Shown: positions 27,189-35,833 of the stretch, in pieces
How the letters are laid out: each line of letters opens with the position of its first letter
Position numbering within the stretch: the first letter of the stretch is position 1
Assembly (NCBI RefSeq): GCF_005938675.2
Contig: NZ_VCCH02000010.1
Location: forward strand, 1-64,000
Reading direction: 5' to 3'
DNA length: 64,000 nucleotides
Source: Mycobacterium sp. KBS0706
Lineage (GTDB): Bacteria; Pseudomonadota; Alphaproteobacteria; DSM-16000; Inquilinaceae
The notes under the pieces: model-generated
What the model was told of the DNA's origin: nothing
What the model saw: only the letters and a program-made list of their open reading frames with translations
Databases searched by the model: none
Made by a program: the position numbers and the translations under genes

Positions 27189-27566
27189 TTATGGGCGATG
27201 GGCGGGATCCAGCGCCGCCTCCAGGCAGCGGGAGATGGTCTCGCCGTCATACGGTTTGGCGATGAACGCGCAGGCGCCGGCAGCCATCACGCGGTCACGG
27301 ACTGCGTCGGTCGGAAACGCGGTCATGAGGATCATCGGGAAGACACGGCCAGACGCGATCAGCTTGGCCTGCAGTTGGTCGCCGGTCATTTGCGGCATCT
27401 GGATGTCGGCGATCATGCAGTCCGGATCGCCCCCCGCTTCGCCGAGGAACTCCACCGCCGACCCGTAGGTCCGCACGGAGTAGCCAAGCGACCGTATGAG
27501 GCTGGAGAGAGATCGCCGGATCTCGTCGTCGTCATCGACCACCGCGATCGTCGAGATCTTCGTCAT
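27189..27566 (-). CDS. Single-domain FixJ-type response regulator receiver
   Basis: A 125-residue CheY-like receiver domain without output domain. Seen: acidic triad VVDDDDE, phospho-acceptor Asp in MIADIQMPQMTGDQL, conserved Thr in MILMTAFPT, and Lys in AFIAKPYD. I start at the ATG at 27566; an in-frame ATG 48 bp upstream adds residues unlike the family. It lies downstream of a FixJ-like regulator gene on the same strand with a 117-bp gap, so the two may be co-expressed. No histidine kinase of the FixL type is adjacent. Stand-alone receivers often act as phosphate sinks or protein-interaction switches. Confidence 0.85.
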   Translation of the reverse strand: MTKISTIAVVDDDDEIRRSLSSLIRSLGYSVRTYGSAVEFLGEAGGDPDCMIADIQMPQMTGDQLQAKLIASGRVFPMILMTAFPTDAVRDRVMAAGACAFIAKPYDGETISRCLEAALDPAHRP

Positions 27567-27683
27567 GACCACATGTCCTTCGTGCGGTTCTGGTACGAAG
27601 GAAGAGCGTCCCATCCGCGGCTTGCGCGATCATGCCGGAGTCCGGTGCACGCCAACATCATATTGAGGTTTGCATTCGACGTC

Positions 27684-28358
27684 TCACGGATGCGGTAACC
27701 CCAGGGATTGGGCGTGGCGGACGAGATCGGCGAGCGAACGCAGCTGCAACTTCCGCATCATGTTGCTCCGATGGATCTTCACCGTGATCTCGCTGAGCCC
27801 CAAAACCCCCGCGACCTGCTTGTTCATTAGGCCGGCGACCACATGCGTCATGACTTCCCGCTCCCGCTGCGTCAGCGTCTCGTAGCGGACGCGCAGGTCG
27901 CGCAGGGCGGCGACCTGGCCGCGCCGCTGCTGGTCGCGCTCGATCGCCGCGGTGACGGCATCGACCAGATCCTGCTCGCGGAATGGCTTGGCCAGGAAGT
28001 CGACGGCGCCGGCCTTCATTGCGCGCACGCTCATGGGGATGTCGCCATGGCCTGTCATGAAGACGATCGGAAACCCGATCCCCTGGCTCGCAAGGTGAGC
28101 CTGGAAATCCAGCCCGTTGATGCCCGGAAACCGGACGTCGAGGACGATGCAGCCGGGAACATCGGGCAACTGGCTCTCCAGCAGTTCGGCCGGGGAGCCG
28201 AAAAGCCTCGTCTCCATCCCGATCGAACGAAACAGGCTGTCGAGCGCGCCGCGGATGGTCGGGTCGTCGTCGACGATGATGACGATGGTCGAAGCCGGGG
28301 CTGGGGCGGGAGCCATCTTTCTGACCGTCTGCCTGATCATCGCGAAATGCCGCATCAT
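27684..28358 (-). CDS. FixJ/NarL-type response regulator (receiver plus LuxR HTH)
   Basis: A 224-residue two-domain regulator. The receiver is seen as IVDDDPTIRGALDSL, phospho-acceptor Asp in CIVLDVRFPGINGLDFQ, Thr in FMTGHGDIPMSVRAMKAGAV and Lys in FLAKPFREQ. The C-terminal LuxR HTH has LTQREREVMTHVVAGLMNKQ and ITVKIHRSNMMRKL. The MTGHGDI and MKAGAVDFL segments are typical of the FixJ/NodW/TodT group. Two adjacent ATGs at 28358 and 28355 or an upstream one at 28415 are possible starts; I prefer 28358. It is divergent from the Dps gene. The partner kinase is not in the window neighbourhood. Confidence 0.85.
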   Translation of the reverse strand: MMRHFAMIRQTVRKMAPAPAPASTIVIIVDDDPTIRGALDSLFRSIGMETRLFGSPAELLESQLPDVPGCIVLDVRFPGINGLDFQAHLASQGIGFPIVFMTGHGDIPMSVRAMKAGAVDFLAKPFREQDLVDAVTAAIERDQQRRGQVAALRDLRVRYETLTQREREVMTHVVAGLMNKQVAGVLGLSEITVKIHRSNMMRKLQLRSLADLVRHAQSLGLPHP

Positions 28359-28650
28359 GTTCGCCCCCTTGGACGCCGCATGCAGGGCCATGCCGGCGCG
28401 ACGAAGTCTGGCCAAGTTCCGCGGTCGATAAAATCATACATGCGTTTAGTCGGGGTATCGAAATCCGTTGTCTCCCGCGACGCCGCCGCCAACCACAAAC
28501 CCACGTATGAGTGGAGTAAACGACCGACCGATATGAGGCCGCCGGCTGTCCCGTTACCGTTCGATCCGTCAGGCCGCTGCCGGCCGAGAGATCTGCCGGT
28601 TCGGACGATGCTCGTCCGGCACTGCAGGCTGGATCCGAAGGGGATCTCAC

Positions 28651-29166
28651 ATGGACGATCTTTCGCTTCAGTCTCGTCGAAAGGCCGCGCTTCGTACACC
28701 GAGCGATCTCGGTGAGGCTGCCGTCGTGGATATCGCCGCCGCACTGACCGGCGTGCTGGCGGACATGTTCGCGCTGTACCTCAAGACCAAGAACTTCCAC
28801 TGGCACCTGTCCGGCCCACATTTCCGTGACTACCACCTGATGCTGGACGAGCAGGCCGATCAGATCTTCTCCACCACGGACGCGATCGCGGAGCGTGCCC
28901 GCAAGGTCGGCGGTACCACCCTCCGGTCGATCGGGCAAATCCACCGGATCCAGCGGCTGCTGGACAACGACGCCGACTACGTCACCGCGCCGGACATGCT
29001 GGCTGAGCTGGCCGACGACAATCGGCGCCTCACAGGGTTCCTGCGGGCCGCGCACGAGGTCTGCGAAGCCCACAATGATGTCGCCTCGACCAGCCTGATC
29101 GAAGTCTGGATCGACGAAGCCGAACGGCGCAGCTGGTTCCTCTACGAGGCCACCCGCTCACGCTGA
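28651..29166 (+). CDS. dps: Dps-like ferritin-fold protein (DNA starvation / iron storage)
   Basis: A 171-residue Dps-family protein that forms 12-subunit shells, oxidises Fe(II) with peroxide and protects DNA. The ferroxidase-site signature is visible as KNFHWHLSGPHFRDYHLMLDE (first His of FHWH, then the Asp and Glu in the DYHLMLDE part), residues 50-70. The N-terminal extension carries SRRKAALRT, basic enough to contact DNA. It is monocistronic and divergent from the FixJ-like gene across about 290 bp, so stress-dependent control by that regulator is possible but unproved. Confidence 0.9.
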   Translation: MDDLSLQSRRKAALRTPSDLGEAAVVDIAAALTGVLADMFALYLKTKNFHWHLSGPHFRDYHLMLDEQADQIFSTTDAIAERARKVGGTTLRSIGQIHRIQRLLDNDADYVTAPDMLAELADDNRRLTGFLRAAHEVCEAHNDVASTSLIEVWIDEAERRSWFLYEATRSR

Positions 29167-29418
29167 AGTGCCGCGGACCAAGGTGATTCCGCAAACTCGC
29201 CTTGCGCTCAGGAAAGCGGTTGTCCTGAGCAAGACCGGCCGACACGGCTAGTCTGAAGCCGCGGCATAAGGGGTGACGATCCTTCGCGTCCATGCGTGGG
29301 ACCCCGAGCCCCACACCGCCCCCGGACCGTACCGCTCTAGCGCCAAGGCCGCATGGCTTCGGCCAACGGTCCTCCTTTCGCCTTTCACCCAGCCAAACTT
29401 CCGACAGAGGAAAGCAGA

Positions 29419-30066
29419 ATGTCCAATCTCGATATGCTTACCCCGCAGAACAGCGCCATCGCCCTGATCGATTTTCAGCCCGCGATGTATCAGGGGGTGC
29501 AGTCGCATGACCGGCTGGTGCCGTTCAACAACGTCCAGATCCTGGCCAAGACCGCGAAGCTGTTCAAGATCCCGACGGTGATCTCGACGGTGGCCGAGAA
29601 GACCTTCTCCGGCCCGTTCATGCCCGAGGTGACTGACTTGTTCCCCGGCCACGACATCATCGATCGGACCTCGATGAACTCCTGGCTCGACGCCAATTTC
29701 CGCAAGGCGATCCACGCCACGGGGCGGAAGAAGATCGTCATCGCCGGGTTGTGGACCGAGGCCTGCGTCATGTTCCCGACCCTCGACATGTTGAAGGAAG
29801 GCTTCGAGATCTACATCGCGGCCGACGCCTGCGGCGACGTCTCCCTCGAGGCGCACAACCGGTCGATGGAGCGGGTGATCCAGGCCGGCGCCGTGCCGAT
29901 CACCTCGCTGCAATACATCTTCGAGCTGCAGCAGGACTGGGCCCGGGTGGAGACCTATGACGGGTGCATGGAGATCATCAAGGCCCATTCGCCCTACGGC
30001 ATCCAGATCCGCTTCTCCAAATGGGCGCTCGGCGAGCACGCCAGCGAGGCTGGCGCGGCCGCCTAA
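29419..30066 (+). CDS. Isochorismatase-superfamily cysteine hydrolase (YcaC-like)
   Basis: A 215-residue cysteine hydrolase. Seen: N-terminal IALIDFQPAMYQ with catalytic D18, RTSMNSW near 83-89, and IAGLWTEACVMFP with nucleophile C116. The long C-terminal part (ADACGDVSLEAHNRSMERVI; SLQYIFELQQDW) matches the YcaC branch rather than true isochorismatases. These enzymes hydrolyse small amides or imides; YcaC itself has no established substrate. The ATG at 29419 follows GAGGAAAG. It is the first gene of a seven-gene plus-strand cluster, 36 bp before the XapX gene. Confidence 0.87.
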   Translation: MSNLDMLTPQNSAIALIDFQPAMYQGVQSHDRLVPFNNVQILAKTAKLFKIPTVISTVAEKTFSGPFMPEVTDLFPGHDIIDRTSMNSWLDANFRKAIHATGRKKIVIAGLWTEACVMFPTLDMLKEGFEIYIAADACGDVSLEAHNRSMERVIQAGAVPITSLQYIFELQQDWARVETYDGCMEIIKAHSPYGIQIRFSKWALGEHASEAGAAA

Positions 30067-30102
30067 GCCCCCGTCCTGCCCGCTCGCCGCAGAGGAATGG
30101 CC

Positions 30103-30366
30103 ATGAAGCTCTATCTGGTGTCGCTCGCCGTCGGGATTCTCGTCGGCATCATCTACGCGGTGCTCAATGTGCGCTCGCCGGCGCCGCCGGTGGTCGCCCT
30201 GATCGGGCTTCTCGGCATGCTCGTCGGCGAGCAGCTCCCGCCGATCCTCAAGAGCCTGTGGAGCCAGGAGCCGACGGCCGTGTCCTGGCTCCACCAGGTG
30301 AAGCCGCACATGTTCGGGCACCTGCCGAAGGGCAGCCGTCCGCCTACCGACCAAGCCGAGGGATAG
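30103..30366 (+). CDS. XapX-domain (DUF1427) small membrane protein
   Basis: An 87-residue protein with two hydrophobic segments (LYLVSLAVGILVGIIYAVL and VVALIGLLGMLVGEQL) separated by VRSPAPPV, the XapX signature. The function is unknown; the family was named for a gene in a xanthosine-related operon. I use the ATG at 30103, seven bases after GAGG; an in-frame ATG at 30097 is too close to that site. The C-terminal 35 residues (SWLHQVKPHMFGHLPKG) are polar. It lies between the cysteine hydrolase and the amidohydrolase, an arrangement that suggests a shared job. Confidence 0.85.
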   Translation: MKLYLVSLAVGILVGIIYAVLNVRSPAPPVVALIGLLGMLVGEQLPPILKSLWSQEPTAVSWLHQVKPHMFGHLPKGSRPPTDQAEG

Positions 30367-30448
30367 CCGGCCCGACCCGACGCCCCCCGCCTTCATCGCG
30401 GCCCGCCCCAGCCGGGCGGCCGCCCGCCTTCGCACAGGAGAGATCCTG

Positions 30449-32338
30449 ATGACCGAGACCCGTGCACCCGACGTGATCCTGCATCGCGGCCTGATCACCA
30501 CCCTCGACCGCGCCCAGCCGACCGCCAGCGCCGTGGCGATCACCGACGGGGCGTTCAGCGCCGTCGGCGCCGACCACGAGGTGATGCCGCTGGCCGGGCC
30601 GAAGACCCGCATTGTCGACCTGAAGGGCCGGCGGGTGCTGCCCGGCCTGATCGACAACCACCTGCACATCATCCGCGGCGGCCTCAACTTCAACATGGAG
30701 CTGCGCTGGGACGGCGTGCGCTCGCTGGCCGACGCCATGGCGATGCTGAAGCGGCAGGTCGCGGTCACCCCGCCGCCGCAATGGGTGCGCGTGGTCGGCG
30801 GCTTCACCGAGCACCAGTTCGCCGAGAAGCGGCTGCCGACGATCGAAGAACTGAACGCCGTCGCGCCCGACACGCCGGTGTTCCTGCTGCATCTGTATGA
30901 TCGGGCGATCCTCAACGCCGCCGCGCTACGCGCCGTCGGCTACGGCAAGGACACGCCCGAACCGCCGGGCGGCGAGATCACGCGCGGCCCCGACGGCACC
31001 CCGACCGGGCTCTTGCTGGCCAAGCCCAACGCCGCGATCCTCTACGCCACCCTGGCCAAGGGGCCGAAGCTGCCCTTCGAGTACCAAGTGAACTCGACCC
31101 GGCACTTCATGCGCGAGCTGAATCGCCTCGGCGTCACCGGCGCCATCGATGCCGGCGGCGGCTTCCAGAACTATCCCGAGGACTATGCCGTCATCCAGAA
31201 GCTCGCCGACGACGGCCAGTTGACCATCCGCCTCGCCTACAACCTGTTCACCCAGAAGCCGAAGGCCGAGAAGGACGACTTCCTGAACTGGACGAGGACC
31301 TCGCGCTACCGGCAGGGCGACGACTATTTCCGGCACAACGGCGCCGGCGAGATGCTGGTCTTCTCCGCCGCCGATTTCGAGGATTTCCGCCAGCCGCGCC
31401 CGGACATGCCGCCGGAGATGGAGGGCGAACTGGAGGATGTCGTCCGCATCCTGGCGGAGAACCGCTGGCCGTGGCGGCTGCACGCCACCTATGACGAGAC
31501 GATCAGCCGCGCGCTCGACGTGTTCGAGCGGGTGAACCAGGACATCCCGCTCGAGGGGCTGCACTGGTTCTTCGACCACGCCGAGACGATCTCGGACCGG
31601 TCGATCGACCGCATCGCCGCGCTCGGCGGCGGCATCGCCGTGCAGCACCGCATGGCCTATCAGGGCGAGTATTTCGTCGAGCGCTACGGCCTCGGCGCCG
31701 CCGCGGCCACGCCGCCGGTGGCGCGGATGCTGGAGAAGGGCGTCAAGGTTTCGGCCGGCACCGACGCGACCCGGGTCGCCTCCTACAACCCCTGGGTCTC
31801 GCTGTCCTGGCTGATCACCGGCCGCACCGTCGGTGGCCTCCGGATCACCCCGCAGCACAGCTGCCTCGACCGAGAGACGGCCCTGCGCATGTGGACCGAG
31901 AACGTCACCTGGTTCTCGAACGAGGAGGGCCGCAAGGGTCGCATCGCGGTCGGCCAGCTGGCGGACCTGATCGTCCCCGACAGGGACTTCTTCGCCTGCG
32001 CTGAGAGCGAGATCGCCGACACCGCTTCGGACCTCACCTTGGTCGGCGGCAAGGTGGTCTGGGCCACGGCCGACTTCGCCCCGCTGGACGAGGCAGCGCC
32101 GCCGCCCGCCATGCCCGACTGGTCGCCGGTGCGCCGCTTCGGCGGCTATGCGGCCTGGGGCGATACCGAGCAGGCCGGTTCCGCGGCCCTGCAGAGGACG
32201 GCGGCCGCTAGTTGCGGCTGTGCAAGCAGTTGCGGCATCCATGGCCATGATCACGCCTCGGCCTGGTCGGCCCGGTTGCCGGTCTCCGATCTGAAGAGCT
32301 TCTGGGGCGCCCTCGGCTGCGCCTGCTGGGCAGTGTGA
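30449..32338 (+). CDS. Amidohydrolase family protein (YtcJ-like) with Cys/His-rich C-terminal tail
   Basis: A 629-residue metal-dependent hydrolase of the amidohydrolase-3 group. Seen: H71 and H73 in IDNHLHI, FFDHAETIS, GGGIAVQHRMAYQG and the metal-ligand Asp in SAGTDATRVASYNPW. The family normally ends near residue 545-560. Here a further tail ends with C589, C591, C595, H598, H600, H602, C624 and C626, a spacing that looks like a metal-binding site. It is preceded by AGGAGA and lies 82 bp after the XapX gene. The stop overlaps the DoxX start. No signal peptide is visible, so it should be cytoplasmic. Substrate unknown. Confidence 0.87.
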   Translation: MTETRAPDVILHRGLITTLDRAQPTASAVAITDGAFSAVGADHEVMPLAGPKTRIVDLKGRRVLPGLIDNHLHIIRGGLNFNMELRWDGVRSLADAMAMLKRQVAVTPPPQWVRVVGGFTEHQFAEKRLPTIEELNAVAPDTPVFLLHLYDRAILNAAALRAVGYGKDTPEPPGGEITRGPDGTPTGLLLAKPNAAILYATLAKGPKLPFEYQVNSTRHFMRELNRLGVTGAIDAGGGFQNYPEDYAVIQKLADDGQLTIRLAYNLFTQKPKAEKDDFLNWTRTSRYRQGDDYFRHNGAGEMLVFSAADFEDFRQPRPDMPPEMEGELEDVVRILAENRWPWRLHATYDETISRALDVFERVNQDIPLEGLHWFFDHAETISDRSIDRIAALGGGIAVQHRMAYQGEYFVERYGLGAAAATPPVARMLEKGVKVSAGTDATRVASYNPWVSLSWLITGRTVGGLRITPQHSCLDRETALRMWTENVTWFSNEEGRKGRIAVGQLADLIVPDRDFFACAESEIADTASDLTLVGGKVVWATADFAPLDEAAPPPAMPDWSPVRRFGGYAAWGDTEQAGSAALQRTAAASCGCASSCGIHGHDHASAWSARLPVSDLKSFWGALGCACWAV

Positions 32339-32784
32339 CGATGCCGACGTCCGCGACGATCGAGAACCGTGTCGCCGCATTAGTCCGCCCCGTATTCGGG
32401 GCGGATTGGGCTCGGTGGCTGGCGCTCCTCGGACTCTGTGCCGCCTACCTTCAGGGCGGGCTCAACAAGGCCACGGATTTCCCCGTCGCAATCGCCGAGA
32501 TGGAGCATTTCGGCATCGCCCCGGCCGCTCCCGCCGCGGTCGCGGTGATCCTGCTGGAGCTTGGCGCCTCAGCCATGATCCTGACCGGGATCTGGCGCTG
32601 GCTCGGGGCGCTGGCCCTCGCCGGGTTCACGCTGATGGCCACCCTCCTGGCGCTGCGGTTCTGGGAGATGGCTCCGCCCGACCGCTTCGGCGCCGCCAAC
32701 GCCTTCTTCGAGCATCTCGGCCTCGCCAGCGGCTTCCTTCTCGTCGCCTGGCACGACCTCCGGGACCGGAAACGTCCGAGCTGA
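32335..32784 (+). CDS. DoxX-family membrane protein
   Basis: A 149-residue four-span membrane protein. Seen: LGLCAAYLQGGLNKATDFPVAIAEMEHFGI, LGASAMILTGIWRWLGALAL and FFEHLGLASGFLLVAWHDL, positioned as in the DoxX/DoxD group. Members are thought to act as small quinone-linked or redox-associated membrane subunits; function here is unknown. The start is a GTG at 32335 overlapping the amidohydrolase stop, or the ATG at 32341 six bases later. It is followed after 26 bp by the secreted VOC protein gene. Confidence 0.8.
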   Translation: MTMPTSATIENRVAALVRPVFGADWARWLALLGLCAAYLQGGLNKATDFPVAIAEMEHFGIAPAAPAAVAVILLELGASAMILTGIWRWLGALALAGFTLMATLLALRFWEMAPPDRFGAANAFFEHLGLASGFLLVAWHDLRDRKRPS

Positions 32785-32810
32785 CCCTGTTGACTGGAGA
32801 GAGTTCTCCC

Positions 32811-33704
32811 ATGCGCATCCCTCTTCTCGCGGCGGCCCTCGGCCTGAGCATCCTGGCCGCGTTCCCCGCACAGGCCAGGGAGACCGGCGCACCGGTCGCC
32901 GTGGGCCCGCAATACGACACCACCCATGTCTATGTGGCGCCCGCGGATGTCGACCGCTTCGCCTCCAGCTTCCTCGCCACCTTCGGCGGGCAAAGCACAA
33001 AACAGGTGGTTGCGACCGTGACGCCGACGCCGAGCAGCACGACCTCGCAGCTGCTGCAGACGCCGGCCGGCACCGTCTCCCTGTTCGGCTTCACGACCCC
33101 GATCCCCTATCCCTTCGGGGCCGAACGGACCGGCTATCTTGTCACCGACCTGGACGCGGCGCTGGCGGCCGCCCGCACTGCCGGAGCCATCGTGCTGGTC
33201 GACGCTTTCCCCGACCCGATCGGCCGCGACGCCGTCATCCAGTGGCCGGGCGGCATCAACATGCAGCTTTACTGGCACACGACGAAGCCGTCCTATGCGC
33301 CGTACCAGACCGTGCCGGAGAACCGGGTCTATGTTTCGCCCGACGGCATCGACGATTTCCTGCGCGGCTTTCTGGCCTTCTCGCATGGCGAGGTGGTGTC
33401 CGACGACAGGCAGGCGCCCGGTGTCGAGATTGGCCGGCCGGACGACACCTACCGGCGAATCCGGGTCGAATCGACCTTTGGCCGGCTGACCGCCCTCGTT
33501 ACCGACGGCCATCTGCCCTATCCGTATGGCCTCGAGACCACCGGCTATGAGGTGGCGAACCTCCAGGACACGCTGGCCAAGGCAAGGGCGACCGGCGCCA
33601 CGGTACTGGTCGCGCCATACACCGCCGACGGCCGCAGCGCGGCCATGGTCGAATTTCCCGGTGGCTACATCGCCGAGATCCATGGTCCGGCCTCGCATGG
33701 CTGA
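32811..33704 (+). CDS. Secreted VOC (glyoxalase-like) protein
   Basis: A 297-residue exported protein with two glyoxalase/VOC-type repeats. Signal peptide: LLAAALGLSILAAFPAQA with cleavage before RETG. Repeat one spans about 35-160 (THVYVAPADVDRFASSFLAT; YPFGAERTGYLVTDLDAALA), repeat two about 170-290 (NRVYVSPDGIDDFLRGFLAF; YPYGLETTGYEVANLQDTLA). The canonical metal ligands of glyoxalases are not obvious, so it may be a binding protein rather than an enzyme. I start at the ATG at 32811 because the frame upstream lacks similarity. It overlaps the porin start. Confidence 0.8.
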   Translation: MRIPLLAAALGLSILAAFPAQARETGAPVAVGPQYDTTHVYVAPADVDRFASSFLATFGGQSTKQVVATVTPTPSSTTSQLLQTPAGTVSLFGFTTPIPYPFGAERTGYLVTDLDAALAAARTAGAIVLVDAFPDPIGRDAVIQWPGGINMQLYWHTTKPSYAPYQTVPENRVYVSPDGIDDFLRGFLAFSHGEVVSDDRQAPGVEIGRPDDTYRRIRVESTFGRLTALVTDGHLPYPYGLETTGYEVANLQDTLAKARATGATVLVAPYTADGRSAAMVEFPGGYIAEIHGPASHG

Positions 33705-35142
33705 GCCGGTGAAAGCAGGGATGATCGGCTGGCCCCGCCGCGCCCTCGCGCCTGTTGGGGCCGGGCTGCTAGCAGCCATTGCGCTCCTGCCCGGCGCGGC
33801 CGCGCAGGACGCGCCGGGCACGGCGCCCGTGCGGCCGAAAATCCAGATGAACCGCTGGCAGGAGGACTGGTCGGTGCTGGCCGATCCCGCCCTGCGGACC
33901 CAGCCCTTCGACGGCCTGAAATACATCCCGCTCTGGGCCGGCAACCCGCAGACCTACCTGTCCTTCGGCGCGACGCTTCGGGAGCGGTTCGAGATCAACG
34001 ACGCGCCCGGCTTCGGCACCGGCGGCACCAAGGGCGACGGCTATCTGCTGCAGCGGCTGCAGATCCATGCCGACCTGCACTTCAATGAGAACTGGCGCTT
34101 CTTCGTCCAGCTCGAGGATGATCGGGCCTTCGACAAACGGTCGATCTCGCCGGTCGACCAGAACCCGCTTGACCTGCGCCTCGCCTTCCTCGAATTCACC
34201 CACCCGGCGGGTGACGGCGTGGTCAAGGCCCGGATCGGCCGGCAGGACTTCGCCTTTGACCTGCAGCGCTTCGTCTCCTCGCGCGACGGCCCCAACGTCC
34301 GGCAGTCCTTCGACGCCTTCTGGATGGACTGGGAGAGCGGGCCGTGGCGCGTCCTCGGCTTCGTCAGCCAGCCGGTGCAGTATTTCGACGGCGAGCCGTT
34401 CGACGACCGCTCGAACGACGATTTCCTGTTCAGCACGGTCCGAGTCGAGCGCCAGGTGCTCGGGACGAATGAGCTGTCAGCCTATTATGCGAGCTACGAT
34501 CGCCAGGACGCGCATTACCTCGACGCCGACGGCGACGAGCATCGCGACATCTTCGACGCCCGCTTCGCCGGCGCGGCCGATGGGCTGGACTGGGACCTGG
34601 AGGCGATGGGCCAGACCGGCTCCGTTGGCTCCAAGTCGATCGCCGCCTGGGCCGTCGGCACGCGAGCCGGCTACACCTTCGGCGATGCGCCGTGGCGGCC
34701 CAGGCTCGGGCTGCAGATAGACGCCGCCTCGGGCGACACCCGTCCCGGCGATGGCACGGTCGGCACCTTCAACCCGCTGTTCCCGAACGGCTACTACTTC
34801 TCCCTCGGGGGCTACACTGGCTACAGCAACCTGATCCATGTGAAGCCATCGGTCACAGTGAAGCCGGTCAACGGACTGTCGCTGACGGCCGCGATCGGCC
34901 TGCTGTGGCGTCAGACCACTGCCGATGCCGTCTACACCCAGCCGAACGTGCCGGTCGGCGGCACCGCCGGGCAGGGCGACGCCTGGACCGGCGCCTATGG
35001 GCAGCTTCGCGTCGACTATGCCTTCAACGCCAACCTGACCGGCGCGGTCGAGGCCGTGCATTATCAAGTCGGCGACGCCCTGCGGCAGGCCGGAGCGCAT
35101 GACAGCGACTATCTCGGCATCGAGCTGAAATTCGGATGGTGA
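33697..35142 (+). CDS. Outer-membrane porin of the alginate-export (AlgE-like) type
   Basis: A 481-residue outer-membrane beta-barrel. The signal segment is GAGLLAAIALLPGAAAQD. The mature part has LKYIPLWAGNPQTYLSFGATLRERFE, WRFFVQLEDDRAF and RIGRQDFAFDLQRFV, characteristic of alginate-export-domain porins, and it ends with a C-terminal aromatic residue (ELKFGW), as expected for barrel assembly. The start at 33697 overlaps the VOC gene by 8 bp; an ATG at 33721 is an alternative. It most likely admits the substrate of the cluster to the periplasm. Alginate itself is not implied. Confidence 0.83.
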   Translation: MAEPVKAGMIGWPRRALAPVGAGLLAAIALLPGAAAQDAPGTAPVRPKIQMNRWQEDWSVLADPALRTQPFDGLKYIPLWAGNPQTYLSFGATLRERFEINDAPGFGTGGTKGDGYLLQRLQIHADLHFNENWRFFVQLEDDRAFDKRSISPVDQNPLDLRLAFLEFTHPAGDGVVKARIGRQDFAFDLQRFVSSRDGPNVRQSFDAFWMDWESGPWRVLGFVSQPVQYFDGEPFDDRSNDDFLFSTVRVERQVLGTNELSAYYASYDRQDAHYLDADGDEHRDIFDARFAGAADGLDWDLEAMGQTGSVGSKSIAAWAVGTRAGYTFGDAPWRPRLGLQIDAASGDTRPGDGTVGTFNPLFPNGYYFSLGGYTGYSNLIHVKPSVTVKPVNGLSLTAAIGLLWRQTTADAVYTQPNVPVGGTAGQGDAWTGAYGQLRVDYAFNANLTGAVEAVHYQVGDALRQAGAHDSDYLGIELKFGW

Positions 35143-35146
35143 CGCG

Positions 35147-35821
35147 ATGAGACCGACCCTCCCGGTGATCCTCAGCTGCAATGCCGGCTATGTCGACACG
35201 GCCGGGTTCCTGGCCCTGCAGGGGCTGTTCACCGCGCATGTGACGGGCAACTTCGTCACCTTCGGCGCGGCGGTGACGCTCGGCACCACCGGCGCGGTGG
35301 CGAAGCTGCTGGCTCTGCCGGTGTTCTGTCTCGTCGTCATCGGCACGCGCTATCTGGCCTATGGGCTTGAGAAAACCGGGCTGCAGCCGCTGCGGGCGAT
35401 GCTGGTCCTGAAGCTGGCGCTGCTCACCGTCGGTGCCGCTTTGGCGATCCGGCTCGGCCCTTTTCCCGACGGCGACGCCTGGCCGGCGATCGTCACCGGG
35501 ATGGTGCTGGTCGCGGCGATGTCGATCCAGAACGCGGTCCACCGTATCCACCTGGCCAGCGCGCCGCCGACCACGCTGATGACCGGCACGACGACGCAGA
35601 TCATGATCGACCTTGCGGATCTGGCGCACGGCGTCGCGCCGGAGGCGGCCGCTGCGGCCCGGTCCCGCCTGGCCCGCATGTCGGCCGCCGTCATCGCCTT
35701 TGCCCTCGGCTGCGGCGCGGCCGCCCTGGCCTTCGTCCTGGCCGGGGAATGGTGCTTTGCCATTCCGCCAGTCGTCGCACTGGCCTCGACCCTGCTGTCC
35801 GACGCCAGGCAGGGCTCATAG
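35147..35821 (+). CDS. DUF1275 (YoaK-like) membrane protein
   Basis: A 224-residue membrane protein with about six hydrophobic segments. Seen: LSCNAGYVDTAGFLALQGLFTAHVTGNFV, the YoaK/DUF1275 signature (18-20 residues after the start), and NAVHRIHLASAPPTTLMTGTTTQ. Members are of unknown function and are sometimes suggested to be transporters. It is the last gene of the cluster, 4 bp after the porin stop, and converges with the giant sensor protein gene with only 12 bp between stops. Confidence 0.85.
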   Translation: MRPTLPVILSCNAGYVDTAGFLALQGLFTAHVTGNFVTFGAAVTLGTTGAVAKLLALPVFCLVVIGTRYLAYGLEKTGLQPLRAMLVLKLALLTVGAALAIRLGPFPDGDAWPAIVTGMVLVAAMSIQNAVHRIHLASAPPTTLMTGTTTQIMIDLADLAHGVAPEAAAAARSRLARMSAAVIAFALGCGAAALAFVLAGEWCFAIPPVVALASTLLSDARQGS

Positions 35822-35833
35822 GCAACGGCAGGG

